A stretch of 64,000 bases of DNA from Trichoplax adhaerens (Eukaryota; Placozoa; Uniplacotomia; Trichoplacea; Trichoplacidae), in assembly GCF_000150275.1 (NCBI RefSeq), contig NW_002060946.1, forward strand, positions 7,049,855 through 7,113,854. Direction: 5' to 3'. Made by a program: the position numbers and the translations under genes. Of the stretch, positions 36,528-48,413 are shown one piece after another. A model generated the notes under the pieces. The model was not told the origin of the DNA, ran no database searches, and was given only the letters and a program-made list of their open reading frames with translations. Position 1 is the first letter of the stretch. Each line of letters begins with the position of its first letter.

Positions 36528-39500
36528 AAACCCTTCTATATCTGCATTTGCTATTTGCTTGTTCATGATATATTGTAGGGATTTATATACGCTAACGGAG
36601 ACGGCTACATTATCTAATCCATGATGCAATTAAGGATTTAGAAATGAAAATAATTTGGTTGAATTTAGTCACCTAATGCTCTAATATGGAAGTGTATTAT
36701 AGGCAATTTAATTAACTGCGTCATTTATTGGCTCTTGTCACGATACAAACCACCTCGAAGAGTAAACGACTAAATTTAGTGGTTAATATTTATATATGGA
36801 GATAACTAATAATGGCTTACAGTAAGAACTACGGTAGTTAGTATTTTGTTAAAGTAAATTATGCTGTATTGTAGTAAGAGTTCTCATAAGATAACTAATG
36901 TTAATTAATTGTAGCGTTATATGTCTTGTAACGCTTGTGATGAATATCCTGAAGATATTCAATTATAGAGGATACTATGAATAATTCTGTGTATGGACAT
37001 ACTGTAACCTAATTATCTAGAATCGTTCAATACATATCTAAGATTGTGAATAGTTTCTGTATTAATTTAGCTATCCAATATGAACTAAATTTCATGAACT
37101 GTTAGGACTCATACATGATAGCAGCTACCGAAGGGTATTTAAGCTTGGCAGATAGTTGAATTAACCAGAGTTCTATAGTTGTTTAGCGTAAAAGCAAAGG
37201 TGTCTAAATACTTGTGGGATAGTTAAGGAATACTGAATCACGGAGACTACAATAATTTAGAGATCTATTTTACGTTAACTTTGTCATGAAGCTGGTTTGT
37301 GACAGCTCTAAATAATTCACGAACTAAGCAATATTGACTAGATGGAATTATCAGCTGCTTAATGAAAGGTTTACAAAATTAATACAAACGATTTACAAAT
37401 AAAGTGACTAATTAATCGTGATAACGAAGGCTGGCAAGCGATAGAAGCCATTATATGTGATTCAACCGTGTAAAATTAAAATGAACTCTATTACTGTACA
37501 TGGATAAGAGTGTATTTAAAATTGCAGCTTCTACATAAAATAAGATTTACTTATTCAAGTTTTATTTGATGAATGTAATCAAACTAGCATTCATGGAAGT
37601 AATAGAATTACTAGCTACTAAATTGTAATTTTACATATTGAGATCTTAAAAATTGAATTTTAAAAATTGTTGCGTAACTGGTAAAATAAATGTATGATAA
37701 AGATATTCCTCCTATCACATTATTATAGTCTGCAAAACTTCCTATTATTACTTTCAAATTCTTGGAGAATATTGTATTAAGAAAGACTGATTTAATACGG
37801 AAGCTTTACATTAAATAGTTACTCATTACCTGTTTCTGTGGCAAGATCAGATGGTGGTAATTTCAAGGAATATTTTATCATTGAATTAGGACCTGCGATT
37901 TCTGTCGCCTGCATAAAAAATCCGTGATTGATATATATGGATGATGATTCTTTGACAATATCCACATCTGTAGTCCAAAGAAGGGGAATCAAACAATTGC
38001 TACACCAGCAGACGATACGTACGCGTGTACTCATGATTCAAAATTTTTGAAATAAATTATGATTGATGCTCTGTAATATATTCTCTAAAACTATCAGTAG
38101 TATAACTAGTCGTATCAAAATTATGCGGTATTAATATTTTTATTCCACCATGAAATAGATTACTTTCCGATACTGAAAATTAAATGTCTTAATAAAACCA
38201 CTGAAGAGCCGTCGGCTTACCTAGGTTAGGAGATTTGAATATAAACGACTGATTAACGGCTAAAACATGGCTAACAACTTTTGCGACTTGGTCCGTTGCG
38301 TTCAAAACATCTGCGGATATTGCAACTTTCTAAATTGAATATATTTGTATAATAGGACATTTATATTATTAATTTGATACTACTGAATAGTAGGGGAAAA
38401 GGCTATTACAAAAAGTTCAAGCGGGTGTAACCTAGGTCTTACAGCTATAATTCCAGAAGAAATTACACAATCAATTAGTTACAGCATTACTATCGGTAAT
38501 TGTTTGCAATCTCATCTTATGATTCAAAATACCTAAATATAACTAAACGACTCAGTATTGCTGTAATTCCAAGCGAATATTTAAGCTAAGAATTATTATA
38601 GACCTAGTATTCATATCATCGATTAATTACTTTTTCTAACGAAGATGTATCAAAATCTTCAGATAAAATTAATGACTATTGTGACAGTAATAAAATTTCC
38701 TATTAACTTTAATGAAACCTAGCGTGTATAAATTGACTTTACAAATGGTATTATTTTACTACAGCAAATATAAGGCTCCATTGCGTCGTAAGCATTTAGA
38801 AAACTGAAAAATTTTAGCCTAGGTGTTGGACTAAATTAATGTTTAATAATATTATGTATTAAAGTCAACTGTTACTTCAGCATAGTAATCTAATAATTAG
38901 AATAATGTCTAATCAAAACGAAAATGATTTCTTCTAATATAGCTACGATCAAGTGTCTTAAAATCAGAAATGATCAAAATTTGATAATTTATAATGCTCG
39001 CTTTATTACACAAACTACTTCTCCAACCGAGAACAAGACTAATTATTTCTAAGAGATAAGATCTCCCACTTACATGTACATTCAACTATATTTGGATTTA
39101 TAATTTCTGATAAATCTAACATCAAATCACTCACATAATCCCTGGTATCTAGCTAACTTAATAAGACATTCTTAACCAATGCTACAATATTTACTTTAGC
39201 TATTTATCACGGATACGAGCTTAAAATAATCTTAAGATTCTAGTTATTCTACAATCTCGCACATACAGTGTCAATCTTACAATTTTACGTATCACTTCGA
39301 GACTTTTTACAATCTATTGAGCTATTTCTGAGGCTGCACTGCAACAGTAGATGCTTACTTAATCGATAGTAGGATCATCGTGATAAAAAGATAGCCTTAC
39401 CTTAATAGTTTCACGCCATGCATTCAGGTCATGCTTTGAAGTTAGAATGCTAAGAGTGCTAAAATAAACCTAAATAAGTGATAAAATGAATTCATTTATT

Positions 39501-41197
39501 AAAATAGATCTTCAACAACAGAAAATTAATATGTTAATAACGGTATATCCATGCATGTGCGCTCGTGTTTCATCGTTCTATTTAATGTGTGATAGCTTAT
39601 TAATCTTTCTAAATAACTGGAAGGACTCAGAATCTTATTTGCTGTGCCAATAATACAAATTAGCATTCCGAAAGATTTATACTTGTCTACGTATGAACAG
39701 CATCGTAGCCTATTATCTTTATAGGTATTTATCGAATCTAATTCATTAAATTGAATGAAATATTTCAATAAAAGATTAAACAATTAATCTACCCTGTCTT
39801 ACCAACAGTAAAGAATTCACCTTTTAAAAGCTATAATAATGTTTGAATGTACTCCTACACCACTATTATACTTAATCTACCGCATTGGCAAATTGCTAGT
39901 CCAGTTCATTTGTAACATTTGCAAAACATTAGGACAATCATCGATCGCACACTGAGATGGACAACAATGGTGTTAGAAATTAAGTAACTAATTCATTAAT
40001 TAATAGATAATAAGCTAGTCTATAAAAAAATTTGCCAATTAATAAATTAAGCTGTTATAAGGCAAGAAGAATTTAGGTAAATAATTTACATAGGAAATAA
40101 TCTGCTGCACCATAGAAAAAATATTTACGAAGTTCGAAGTAAAATTAGAGCATAAAGATAAAGATTGATTGACTAAATTTTATGACTTAGAACTAGATTC
40201 GCGTACTATATTGTTACTCTATTTTAACAAGCTTATACGAGCCTTTATTTTCATAAAATGCAGTTAAGTAGACATTTATCTTTGACTCAGTCAATCTAAT
40301 TTCATTGTTATTAATAGAAATAGAACAGAGCAAGCTATAGTTAGCCCTAATACAGATAAAAAGCTAATTTTCCGATATGACCATAATTGTCAATGATACG
40401 CTGAGATCCGACTTTAGCACACTCCTATCGTTATAGACTACTACGGTATATTCAATTAAATTTTAGAGCTAATAAATGTCGCATGAGCATACTTTGTAAC
40501 CATACTAGCATATACTCTAGCATTTCCCGTCAATAGTGCATGCATTTTTAACTTCATGGAAAGGCTACTCAATTTTTGCCAGTTATATACCAAGTAAAAA
40601 CTGTAAATTGGAAACTGACCGATTCAGATGGTGTTTTTGCATCTTATCAGTAAGTATTTTCTAACTATCCACATCAATAAATAATTTAAAACTACAAATT
40701 ATTTAAAAAAGTAATTCAAGATCACTATTGGATCAAATTTCGATTGCAAGTTGTTATTCTTTTACAGTAAAAATCTCTACAGATAAAATATTATAAGTGA
40801 AATCTCTTGATAGATTTTATTGAAACAATACAAATGGATAACTGATAAGTTAAAATACCTTGGCATAATCTGTTTGATTTACTGAGTCGTTTAGGTTGAC
40901 TGGATGATTCAGCTTTAACAATGCTTCCCGTGCAATGATTAGATCATCTACATTAATAGTACTATTTGTTTTAAGAGCTTTTTGAAGATCAGTCAGTATA
41001 GTAATGCATTGCTTCCTTGTAAAGCTTGTCTGATTCTTGGAAATCTAATTGAAATAGAATTTATCAAGGAGAGATGCCTATAAGAAATCTAAAAGGCAAT
41101 AGGAGCGATATTGTACTCAACCTGATTGTAAACATATAAAAATTCTGCGGAAATATTGCTTGTATAGGCAGCGACGGTTGTAGGCATATAGATCGCT
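36528..41197 (-). CDS. Gene B exons: GAIN-domain region
   Basis: Exons 41122-41197, 40859-41035, 39401-39469, 38221-38329, 37830-38029 and 36528-36613 correspond one to one with gene A, and five of the six keep their length. The exon at 37830-38029 has lost the gene A acceptor; its only nearby AG leaves it 5 bp longer than in A, and so out of phase with the preceding exon. The last exon (DNVAVSVSVYKSLQ) keeps a normal gtacta donor where gene A has gcacta. Confidence 0.65.
36736..37304 (+). mobile_element. Solo LTR-like element, TGTCAC family, full copy
   Basis: 569 bp, starts TGTCACGATACAAACC and ends GGTTTGTGACA, with a perfect GCTCT duplication (36731-36735 and 37305-37309). The gene A intron keeps the single GCTCT at 9933-9937. 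Strand assigned by a TATTTAAG box and 3' end similarity; tentative. Confidence 0.8.
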
Positions 41198-41364
41198 CTA
41201 GTGAATAATTGATAGTTATAACACAATTACTGTGCTACCAAGAAATTAAGAAAACGATTATAGCTTCCTTTCAAATATCAAAAGTTAATACATCATTCTA
41301 GAACTCTCTGAAAAGAAGAAATATGGAAATCGATACAATATCGTACATTTGTGGGGATACATAC

Positions 41365-42724
41365 TCAGTACTGGTAATGTTTGCTTGTGTAGGGACTGAT
41401 GTTGTCAGTATGTTCACTGATGAGATTGGAACCGTAGGGCTACTTGAGGTATTTTGGCTTTGCAATAATTTACTGTTTATCGAAGACATGGAGTAGATAC
41501 TTTTCTGCTTGATTGTAGATTCAGATATAAGCAATAAATTCGTAGAAGCAGCTTGCGATGTTCTGGCATAACTTAAATTTGTCGCACTAATGCTATCATT
41601 TGGATGGGTTGTAGCAGAGTATGTAGTTAATACGGCAACTTCTAAACTACTAACTTGGAAATGTGCAGTAGGTGTCAAAAACTCCGGTGCTCCATTTCTT
41701 TGACTGCTTTCAACAGGGAGTAAAATATCTCTGCTTCTATCGCTTGCAGAAGTAGGTGAAATGACTACAGTGGCATTAATATTAGCGTTAGTAGACTGTA
41801 TAGAATCGAACATACTAATTTCACTATAGCCCGATGTCTCAACTACTACCCCATTGATGCCTAAAGAAGAATTTGATGAGCTTTTAATAGATATTGATGC
41901 CGTCCAACCTGTAACTACCTCCGAAGCCGATGTTTTTACACGTAATTCTAATGTACTTGCAACCTCATCAGAAATTGATATAGAGGTTATCGTAGTATTC
42001 GTTGTTGAACTAGAAATGGATACACTCATTCCATAAGTGCAATAAATCGACTCCGACCATGGTGATGCTTGAGTAATAAAGCTTGATAATGGAACGCTAT
42101 TCAAAGGCGTTATGTAACCATCCATGCTTTCTTTGGTGAATAGGCTAGTTTCGAGCAATGATTGCATAACATTGGTTGGGGATAAGATTACGTTTGAAAC
42201 CGTAAGAGAATTGCCAAGTATTTCCTCCGAAGATAGAATGGCATTAAAAAATGTCGTTGCACTCATCTTATGAGAAAAAGCTGAATCAATAATAATAGCA
42301 GATCCATATAAAGATGACTGAGTTAAATTCGGGGATGAGATGGAATAGTCGTATGTTAAGGAATCGTAGAGGGTTTCTTCACTTGATAAAGCGGTATCAA
42401 ACCGTGTCGTTGTACTCGAATCATGTATTAACTCACTATCTGATGTTAATGTATAGATTTCCGTTAGTGCTGGAGTAGGACTATCTGATATTGATGGATA
42501 TATTTCCGTTAGTATTGGAATAGAACTATCTGATGTTAATGTATAGATTTCCGTTAGTGCTGGAGTGGGACTATCTGATATTGATGGATATATTTCCGTC
42601 AGTGTTGGGGTAGAACTATCTGATGTTAATGTATAGATTTCCCTTAGTATTGGGGTAGGACTATCTGATGTTAATGTATAGGTTTCCGTTAGTGTTGGTG
42701 TAGGAAGCTGCGTATTACTGGTGC
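41365..42724 (-). CDS. Gene B exon: mucin-like stalk with 15-residue tandem repeats
   Basis: A 1360-bp exon, fully open, with a tatttcag acceptor and a gtatgt donor. The first part holds six 15-residue repeats of the type PTPALTEIYTLTSDS (42436-42705). The rest is Ser/Thr-rich and aligns with gene A. About 453 residues against about 359 in gene A; the repeat block accounts for most of the difference. Probably an extended, O-glycosylated stalk. Confidence 0.8.
42436..42705 (-). repeat. Coding minisatellite, six 45-bp units
   Basis: Exactly six units of 45 bp (270 bp) in the mucin-like exon of gene B, each encoding a 15-residue variant of PTPALTEIYTLTSDS. Two alternating variants (...YTLTSDS and ...YPSISDS) suggest expansion by a two-unit step. 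Absent from gene A. Confidence 0.9.
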
Positions 42725-43439
42725 CTGAAATATGATTTTAGTCCTAATTAGATGTTGCAAACATATGTAAGTTACTTTGCAGAATCAATTTTTGATTAAC
42801 GTGCAATCGTCTAGAGTTGAAAAAGGGCAACATTAAACTAGTAAATATGAAAGAACTTATGTCGCTACATGATAAGAATAATATAATTCATGCTTATCAA
42901 GAATAGAATTATACCGAAATAGCTCAGTTTCGAAATATAACATCTCTAAAATATCGTAATCAAGAATAGTAATCTAGCGATATTAAATGGTTAAAAGGGT
43001 TTAAGCATTTCCAAAATAGTTAGTATAAAAGGCTTAATAATTAATTAGTCAATCGTAATATCTTACTTGTAGGATGTGTTATTATTGAACTTGATAATGA
43101 TGAAATTATGATATAGGTTGGATCTAAAAGAACAGGATAATTTAAGTAAACGTAGAATCTTAAATCGATACGAAACAAGTATAACCAAAACCCTCAATGA
43201 GAAAGTCTAAGTACGGTAAATATTTAGGGTTCAGAATGATGAAATTTTGTAATGCAGCCTATTAGGATGGTTTAAAGGTATTTTAATTTCCCTTAATCCG
43301 TCATTTGTAATTTTTTAGGTATGAAATGACTAGCAGGTAGATTTTTTTAGGTGATTTTTATATGTTTAGAATCTACAATTTGCAGGCATTTTGGCGATAC
43401 GTATACTATTGCAGAGTGGTGCTCAACTTAAAAGCTACT

Positions 43440-43768
43440 TTGTCACCATCAATCGATACATATAGAATGGAAGCTATGGGTTTAATATCGAGTATTAAGA
43501 TCCTGGTAGTAATATTTAGATGCTATGTAATAAACTCTAGCTCGTATTCGTATTTAATTACAGTTATCAATAAAAACCTACGTATAGCAATAAATCTATT
43601 TGGCCATTTGTTTCTTTTTATAAATAAGATATTATCATCCAAACTCTATACATTGCTATAAGAACCGGCTCCTACGTAGTTGTAAACATCATACGTTAGG
43701 CAGTACCATCCATTGATAAATAGATTGCATGGGTTTTGATAGCGAGTATAAGATTCCGGCAGTAATAT
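43440..43768. repeat. Local tandem duplication in gene B intron
   Basis: The block ending CGAGTATTAAGAT...GTAGTAATATT occurs once in gene A (about 15930-15999) but twice in gene B (about 43447-43520 and 43707-43768, period about 258 bp). The LTR-like element at 43769 landed in the second copy. A 99-codon plus-strand ORF here is judged to be chance. Confidence 0.55.
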
Positions 43769-44318
43769 TGTCACGGTGTTACTTTACCGTTAGGATAGTT
43801 TAATAAGTACAGTACTAGCTTATATGGAAAATTTTCATATTTGCAGTGCTAGGTAAGATAGGTGATGCCTTAACGTAGGTATTATTTGTGATAATTTATT
43901 ACATATTTTATATTGATTGTTATTATGTGCAGATAGTAGTAAGATGATTCAAGTTCTAGCTATTGATAGTTGAATTGGACAACATACTTGCTTAGATTAA
44001 GATTAAGTATGAAAAAGAGAATAAAAATATTTACTGATAGGAAGCTATGTAAGGAACATCTCAGCTCGAGATGTCTCTCTTATTAAGGTACAATAATGAT
44101 ACTATTGCTATTTACAGATTAAACGGTTCCTATATAAACGGGAAAATTTGAGTTGAGTGGTATGGTGAAAAGTTGTAGATGTGTCTATGCTAATAAAAGT
44201 TCTATCTTTACGGTACTTCGCTGCGTATGTTTAACGTTTAGTAGAAGGGCCTTACGTCAGCAGTTGCTTATCGACGTTTAACATACGCTTCCTTGTCGCT
44301 GAGTTTAAATTGTTGACA
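43769..44318 (+). mobile_element. LTR-like element with TGTCAC/TTGACA ends
   Basis: 550 bp from TGTCACGGTGTTAC to AATTGTTGACA, flanked by AATAT and ACTAT (one mismatch). It contains CTATATAAACGGG and AATAAAAG. The gene A intron has the empty site AATAT at 15995-15999. It shares terminal bases with the 36736 element, but the interior is different. Confidence 0.65.
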
Positions 44319-44586
44319 ACTATTTAGCTATACAGTGAACTGTAAATTGCAATTATTTTTTATTGCAATTATCAATAGTAGGCCATTTGCGACCACTAGA
44401 TAATTCTGTTATCAGTCCTCCGACAATAGGTGTTTCCAATATATATTCGTCTACGCGTATTCCATTAACGCTTTAATTAAGATATTATGTACATTCTTTA
44501 AATGGATAATTTAATACTCTACAGTTATACAGACCGTTAAAATCGATTATGATTTCAATTTTGGGGTATTTTTAATAGCAACTTAC

Positions 44587-44991
44587 ATAGTTCGCATATT
44601 GTGCGTACTTTAGAGGTACAAGAGTGAGTTTTCCATTTCCAGTTGCCACTAACATATCCTATAATGACGCATCGATATCCGGCAACGTTCGGTTCGTTTG
44701 TTTCCCAATTTGTATAAGTTCCCGTAGTCTTATTCAAGTTCAGCCATACAAAGTCATTTGGGCCATTTAAGTTATGAGTGTCATATAAATTCAGCCAGTA
44801 AAGCTTATTATTCTGCACGCCAGAGGTAGCAGCAGCTAATCGTTCCGAAGAGTTTGGGGCAACTACCTTTCCGCCCAAGCCTGCACAAAAAATCTCGGCA
44901 TTGGTAAATGTACGCGAGCCGTAATTTTGTATTCCGTAGCATAACCCTCCAAAGAATTCGTAGCCAGATGGACAGGTCGGCACACTTACAG
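44587..44991 (-). CDS. Gene B exon: C-type lectin-like domain
   Basis: 405 bp, the same length and phases as the gene A exon. It reads CPSGYEFFGGLCYGIQNYGS through WETNEPNVAGYRC to TICELC, with all six cysteines and the EPN motif, but no WND (WKWKTHSC instead). Intact and open. The acceptor is ctctttag at 44992-44993 and the donor gtaagt at 44581-44586. Confidence 0.85.
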
Positions 44992-47900
44992 CTAAAGAGG
45001 TTTAAAAAATAGAATTTAAACTAGTTCATATAAAAGTCATCATGATTTACCAATGTCAGCTGAATGATAGGTAATCGATCAAGTGATACCATACTATGCT
45101 ATATCGAAATTCATGATTCATTTTTGTATTGAGAGATCATTGCTATGAATATAAATCATGTCTAAATAACTAGGTATGGATCCTAATTGGCTTAACAGCT
45201 GCAATATTTAAAAGTGATGTAAACTTTGATTGGAACAAACTCAAATTATGAGGAGGCAGCGATGCAATCACTAAGAGACCTGCAGAATAAAGCAAAAGCA
45301 GACTAGAAAATTAAAATAATGAACCATAAATATTTATAGTCCAACCATATAAATAGCTAAGAACCTTCTTGAATTCTAACTGGGGTAATAAATTAATTAA
45401 CTCTAGTTACTTTATTGGCAACAGCAATATATTGGGCTACTACTATTATTAAAATGTATCTTAGCCGCTATTAACGAAATATGATAGCATTCTACCCAAA
45501 CTGTCTAATTTGACTCGCAATACTTAATCATAGATAACTATTAATAAATAATACAAGCCATCGTGTGTACTGTTAAATAATTTTTATTCTGTACGAATAC
45601 GGAGAATTTCCTGCGCCATCTACTTTGAATGGTACTAGCAAACTATGAAAAGCATAAATTGCATAAGGCCGCAGTTGCTGCTGTTTTTAACAAAAAAATT
45701 TAATTCTTTACGGCAATGGATAAAATCAATCTGCATAGCCTTCATGCGATTACAATAATCGGATATAATGCTTATTCAGATGACAAAATGTATCTATAAA
45801 TGTGATAGTAAAAGAAGTAGTCATTCCTATCAATATACCTGCACGCGTTGAATAGCTTGACCATTTTGCTATACATATTGCTAAAAACTAAATTTAAATC
45901 AAATAAACACCAAATTAATACAAGTCAATTTACACTATCATTAAATGAGATACTCCATATTAGTATACAGTACAGCTGCTATGGCAATTCTTTCTACGAA
46001 ATTTTAAAAGGACAAAGGTCATAAATTGATAGTCTTAAAAATTGTGGATTAAGTCTTAATGATTTTTTCATGTTATGAAAGCTAAATAGGGCTAATCCTC
46101 TATCTTGAAACATGAGAAGCGTAAAATATAAGATATCAACTTGTTATCAGAACCACCTTGAAAGAATTATTTTCTAATACATTTTATCGTGTTTATACAT
46201 AGATCTTTTTCAATAATAAAGAGTGAGCAAAGTTTTAAATAGGTTCAAATAAAACGCATTTAATTTACAAGGTGTGATAACTTAAAAAGGCACTAATGAA
46301 ACCTTGCCCTTCTTCCGTTCAGACGATTGTCTCGGACAATTTATAAAATTGTTCTTTAATTTCTATATCAGATAGGTATAACTTTTGACTTCCTTATGTT
46401 ATTAATGTTGCCAACAGGCGGAATCTTAATAAAAGGATAATATTAATTTCAGCAACAACTAATATATAATACTGGTACTTTTTCGAAACATTTCTACTTT
46501 AAAGCAAGGTAGATTTGCTAGAAATCTCCAGGTAAGTGTTTTTTCTTTAACCTTTTCTATGCACTCACATACTGCAAATTGCATATCTAAGAGACTGTGC
46601 CTCTATAGTCAAACAGAATAAGTTAGAGTTGTAGTGAGCTTATAATATAGAAACTGAATCAAGGCACAATACGCATGTTTTTATGTATGTTTTATGTATG
46701 TTTTATGTATATTGGCTATTACAATCCTGGATTGATACTAATGACTGAATACAGTATTTAAGGACAAGTTTTTACTGGTAATGTGACAAGAGTGCTCATA
46801 TACAGAAGAAATAAGTACATCAAATTAAACCAAGTTTAGCCGTAGTAAACTAGTTCACCTCTGAATTTATGTCTATAATCTCTATCAAAATCTGTAAGTT
46901 GAAATTATCATTCAATTTATCCATTAAATTAATACCATTAAAATAGAATAAATTTGAACAATAGCAATCTTACATGCAAGCATATCCTTTTGAAGATATT
47001 ACCAAACACCCTATTATTATTTAATCAGTCAGTAGATTAATTAACTTTACTAGATAACTGTATCCAAGGAAATATTTTTTAGAGTAATAATGGATGAAGT
47101 TTGAAATTTCGTAAGCAAGCGTAGCCTTAACACTTAGTAAAGTTAATGCTATTTAGAGTAAATGAATCAATTACCATTGGGGTTCTTACGTGCATTGTAA
47201 ATTAATTGTGATATTCAACAATGCAAGAGACAGCTTTCGAAATTTGAGTGAAAACTATTAAGCAGTATAACATAGCAACGAAATAGTGATGAAATGAATA
47301 TTTGACCTGCTATCATTTACTCAGTCATTACAAAATCCTGCCACGGTGATTCGGTTGGACTAAAATAGATTTATTTCTGTATTACTTTCATTCTCTCACA
47401 TATGTCGAGGATGTAACTTACTTATTATAGCCAAAAGATAATTTTTCATCGACACCTTTTAGTTGCTGTTATTCCTATTTTGGCAATTTTATTTCGTGCA
47501 ATAAATTATTACACTAGCTCATCATGTAAAATATATAGTCCATTATATGCGGCAATACTGAAATACTTTCAACAACAACATCTCTATAAGCTATCTTACT
47601 AGGCAAACTTGTGTTGTAACAATATGATATTTTAATGCCGTCGACTTTACAGTATTTATGATCTAGTAGTTAATTTATTCAGTTATTTATAGAGCTTTAG
47701 GAGACATAGATGGTGCATTTATTATTTAATAATCACGATACAACCGAAATTGAAAGGGGTTACTTTAGTATGCTAGCCATATGGATAAGAGAAAATTTGA
47801 AGTGAAAATTAAAGGATTCTAATTAAAATGAGGTATTCATATCGAACTTGAAATTAGGAAAAAACGCCTCATCTAAGATAGTCAATCTAAAAAATAATTT

Positions 47901-48330
47901 TAGGGCTGGAAGTAAACTATGAAATTTCTATACATGTGTATAAGTAACTTCCTTCGTGTATATGGCAGTACGTACGATTACAATGCTATAGTATATTCTC
48001 TAACAATAGCGGCCGATATACAGCATTTTAGTATATCAAGTATTCTTTACTATCATTCTTAAAACCGCTACAAATTGAACATATAAGAATTGATAATTTG
48101 GAAATATACTAAGTAGGACAAGCTTTAATTTATTGGGGATATCCGTTTAAAATTAATTGTCTCGATAAATGCTAACTTTAGAGTTCATAGACTACAGTTG
48201 ATGATCAACCTCGGGTAGCAATAATTATTATGGAATCGATCATATCAGCAATTCTTATGGGCGATTTTCGCAATACGAATACACTATAAAAAACGAGCAA
48301 TAGTTGTTTTTTCATTTTATTTCGACTTAC
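44992..48330. other. Long 5' intron of gene B
   Basis: Counterpart of 17008-20722. Contains an 11-bp repeat (TTTTATGTATG, three copies, about 46677-46710). No exon recognised. Confidence 0.5.
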
Positions 48331-48413
48331 CAATACCATGCAGCGTTGAATTTGCCAGGAAAAGCGATATACTAAGACCATGGTTCAATCGAAATCGCTC
48401 GGAGATACAACAA
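48331..48413 (-). CDS. Probable additional 5' exon of gene B
   Basis: 83-bp counterpart of the segment at 20723-20805 in gene A, with the same acceptor and gtaagt donor. It reads ISERFRLNHGLSISLFLANS. Conserved frame and conservative changes favour a real exon; the domain is unknown. Confidence 0.45.

Larger units (their letters stand above)
30346..44991 (-). pseudogene. Gene B: duplicate CTLD/mucin-stalk adhesion GPCR, apparently decaying
   Basis: Segmental duplicate of gene A. Exons in order: 44587-44991, 41365-42724, 41122-41197, 40859-41035, 39401-39469, 38221-38329, 37830-38029, 36528-36613, 35896-36164, 35395-35498, 34802-34907, 34416-34566, 34232-34298, 32704-32770, 31562-31659, 31281-31407, 31084-31125, 30853-30945, 30593-30668, 30346-30494. 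Most keep splice sites, length and frame. Three lesions: the acceptor of the exon at 37830 is altered and the nearest AG gives a frameshift and early stop; the GPS exon is 2 bp out of frame; and one extra base shifts the C-terminus. Two LTR elements lie in introns of the 7TM part and one in the GAIN part. A secreted CTLD-mucin fragment could still be made. Assembly error is the main alternative for the lesions. Confidence 0.6.

Noticed and set aside
41854-42036. Plus-strand 60-codon ORF in the gene B stalk
   Set aside because: Antisense shadow of the same kind, matching the one in gene A.
43362-43661. Plus-strand 99-codon ORF with hydrophobic stretches
   Set aside because: It spans a local intronic duplication, is broken at the gene A locus and has no recognisable domain.
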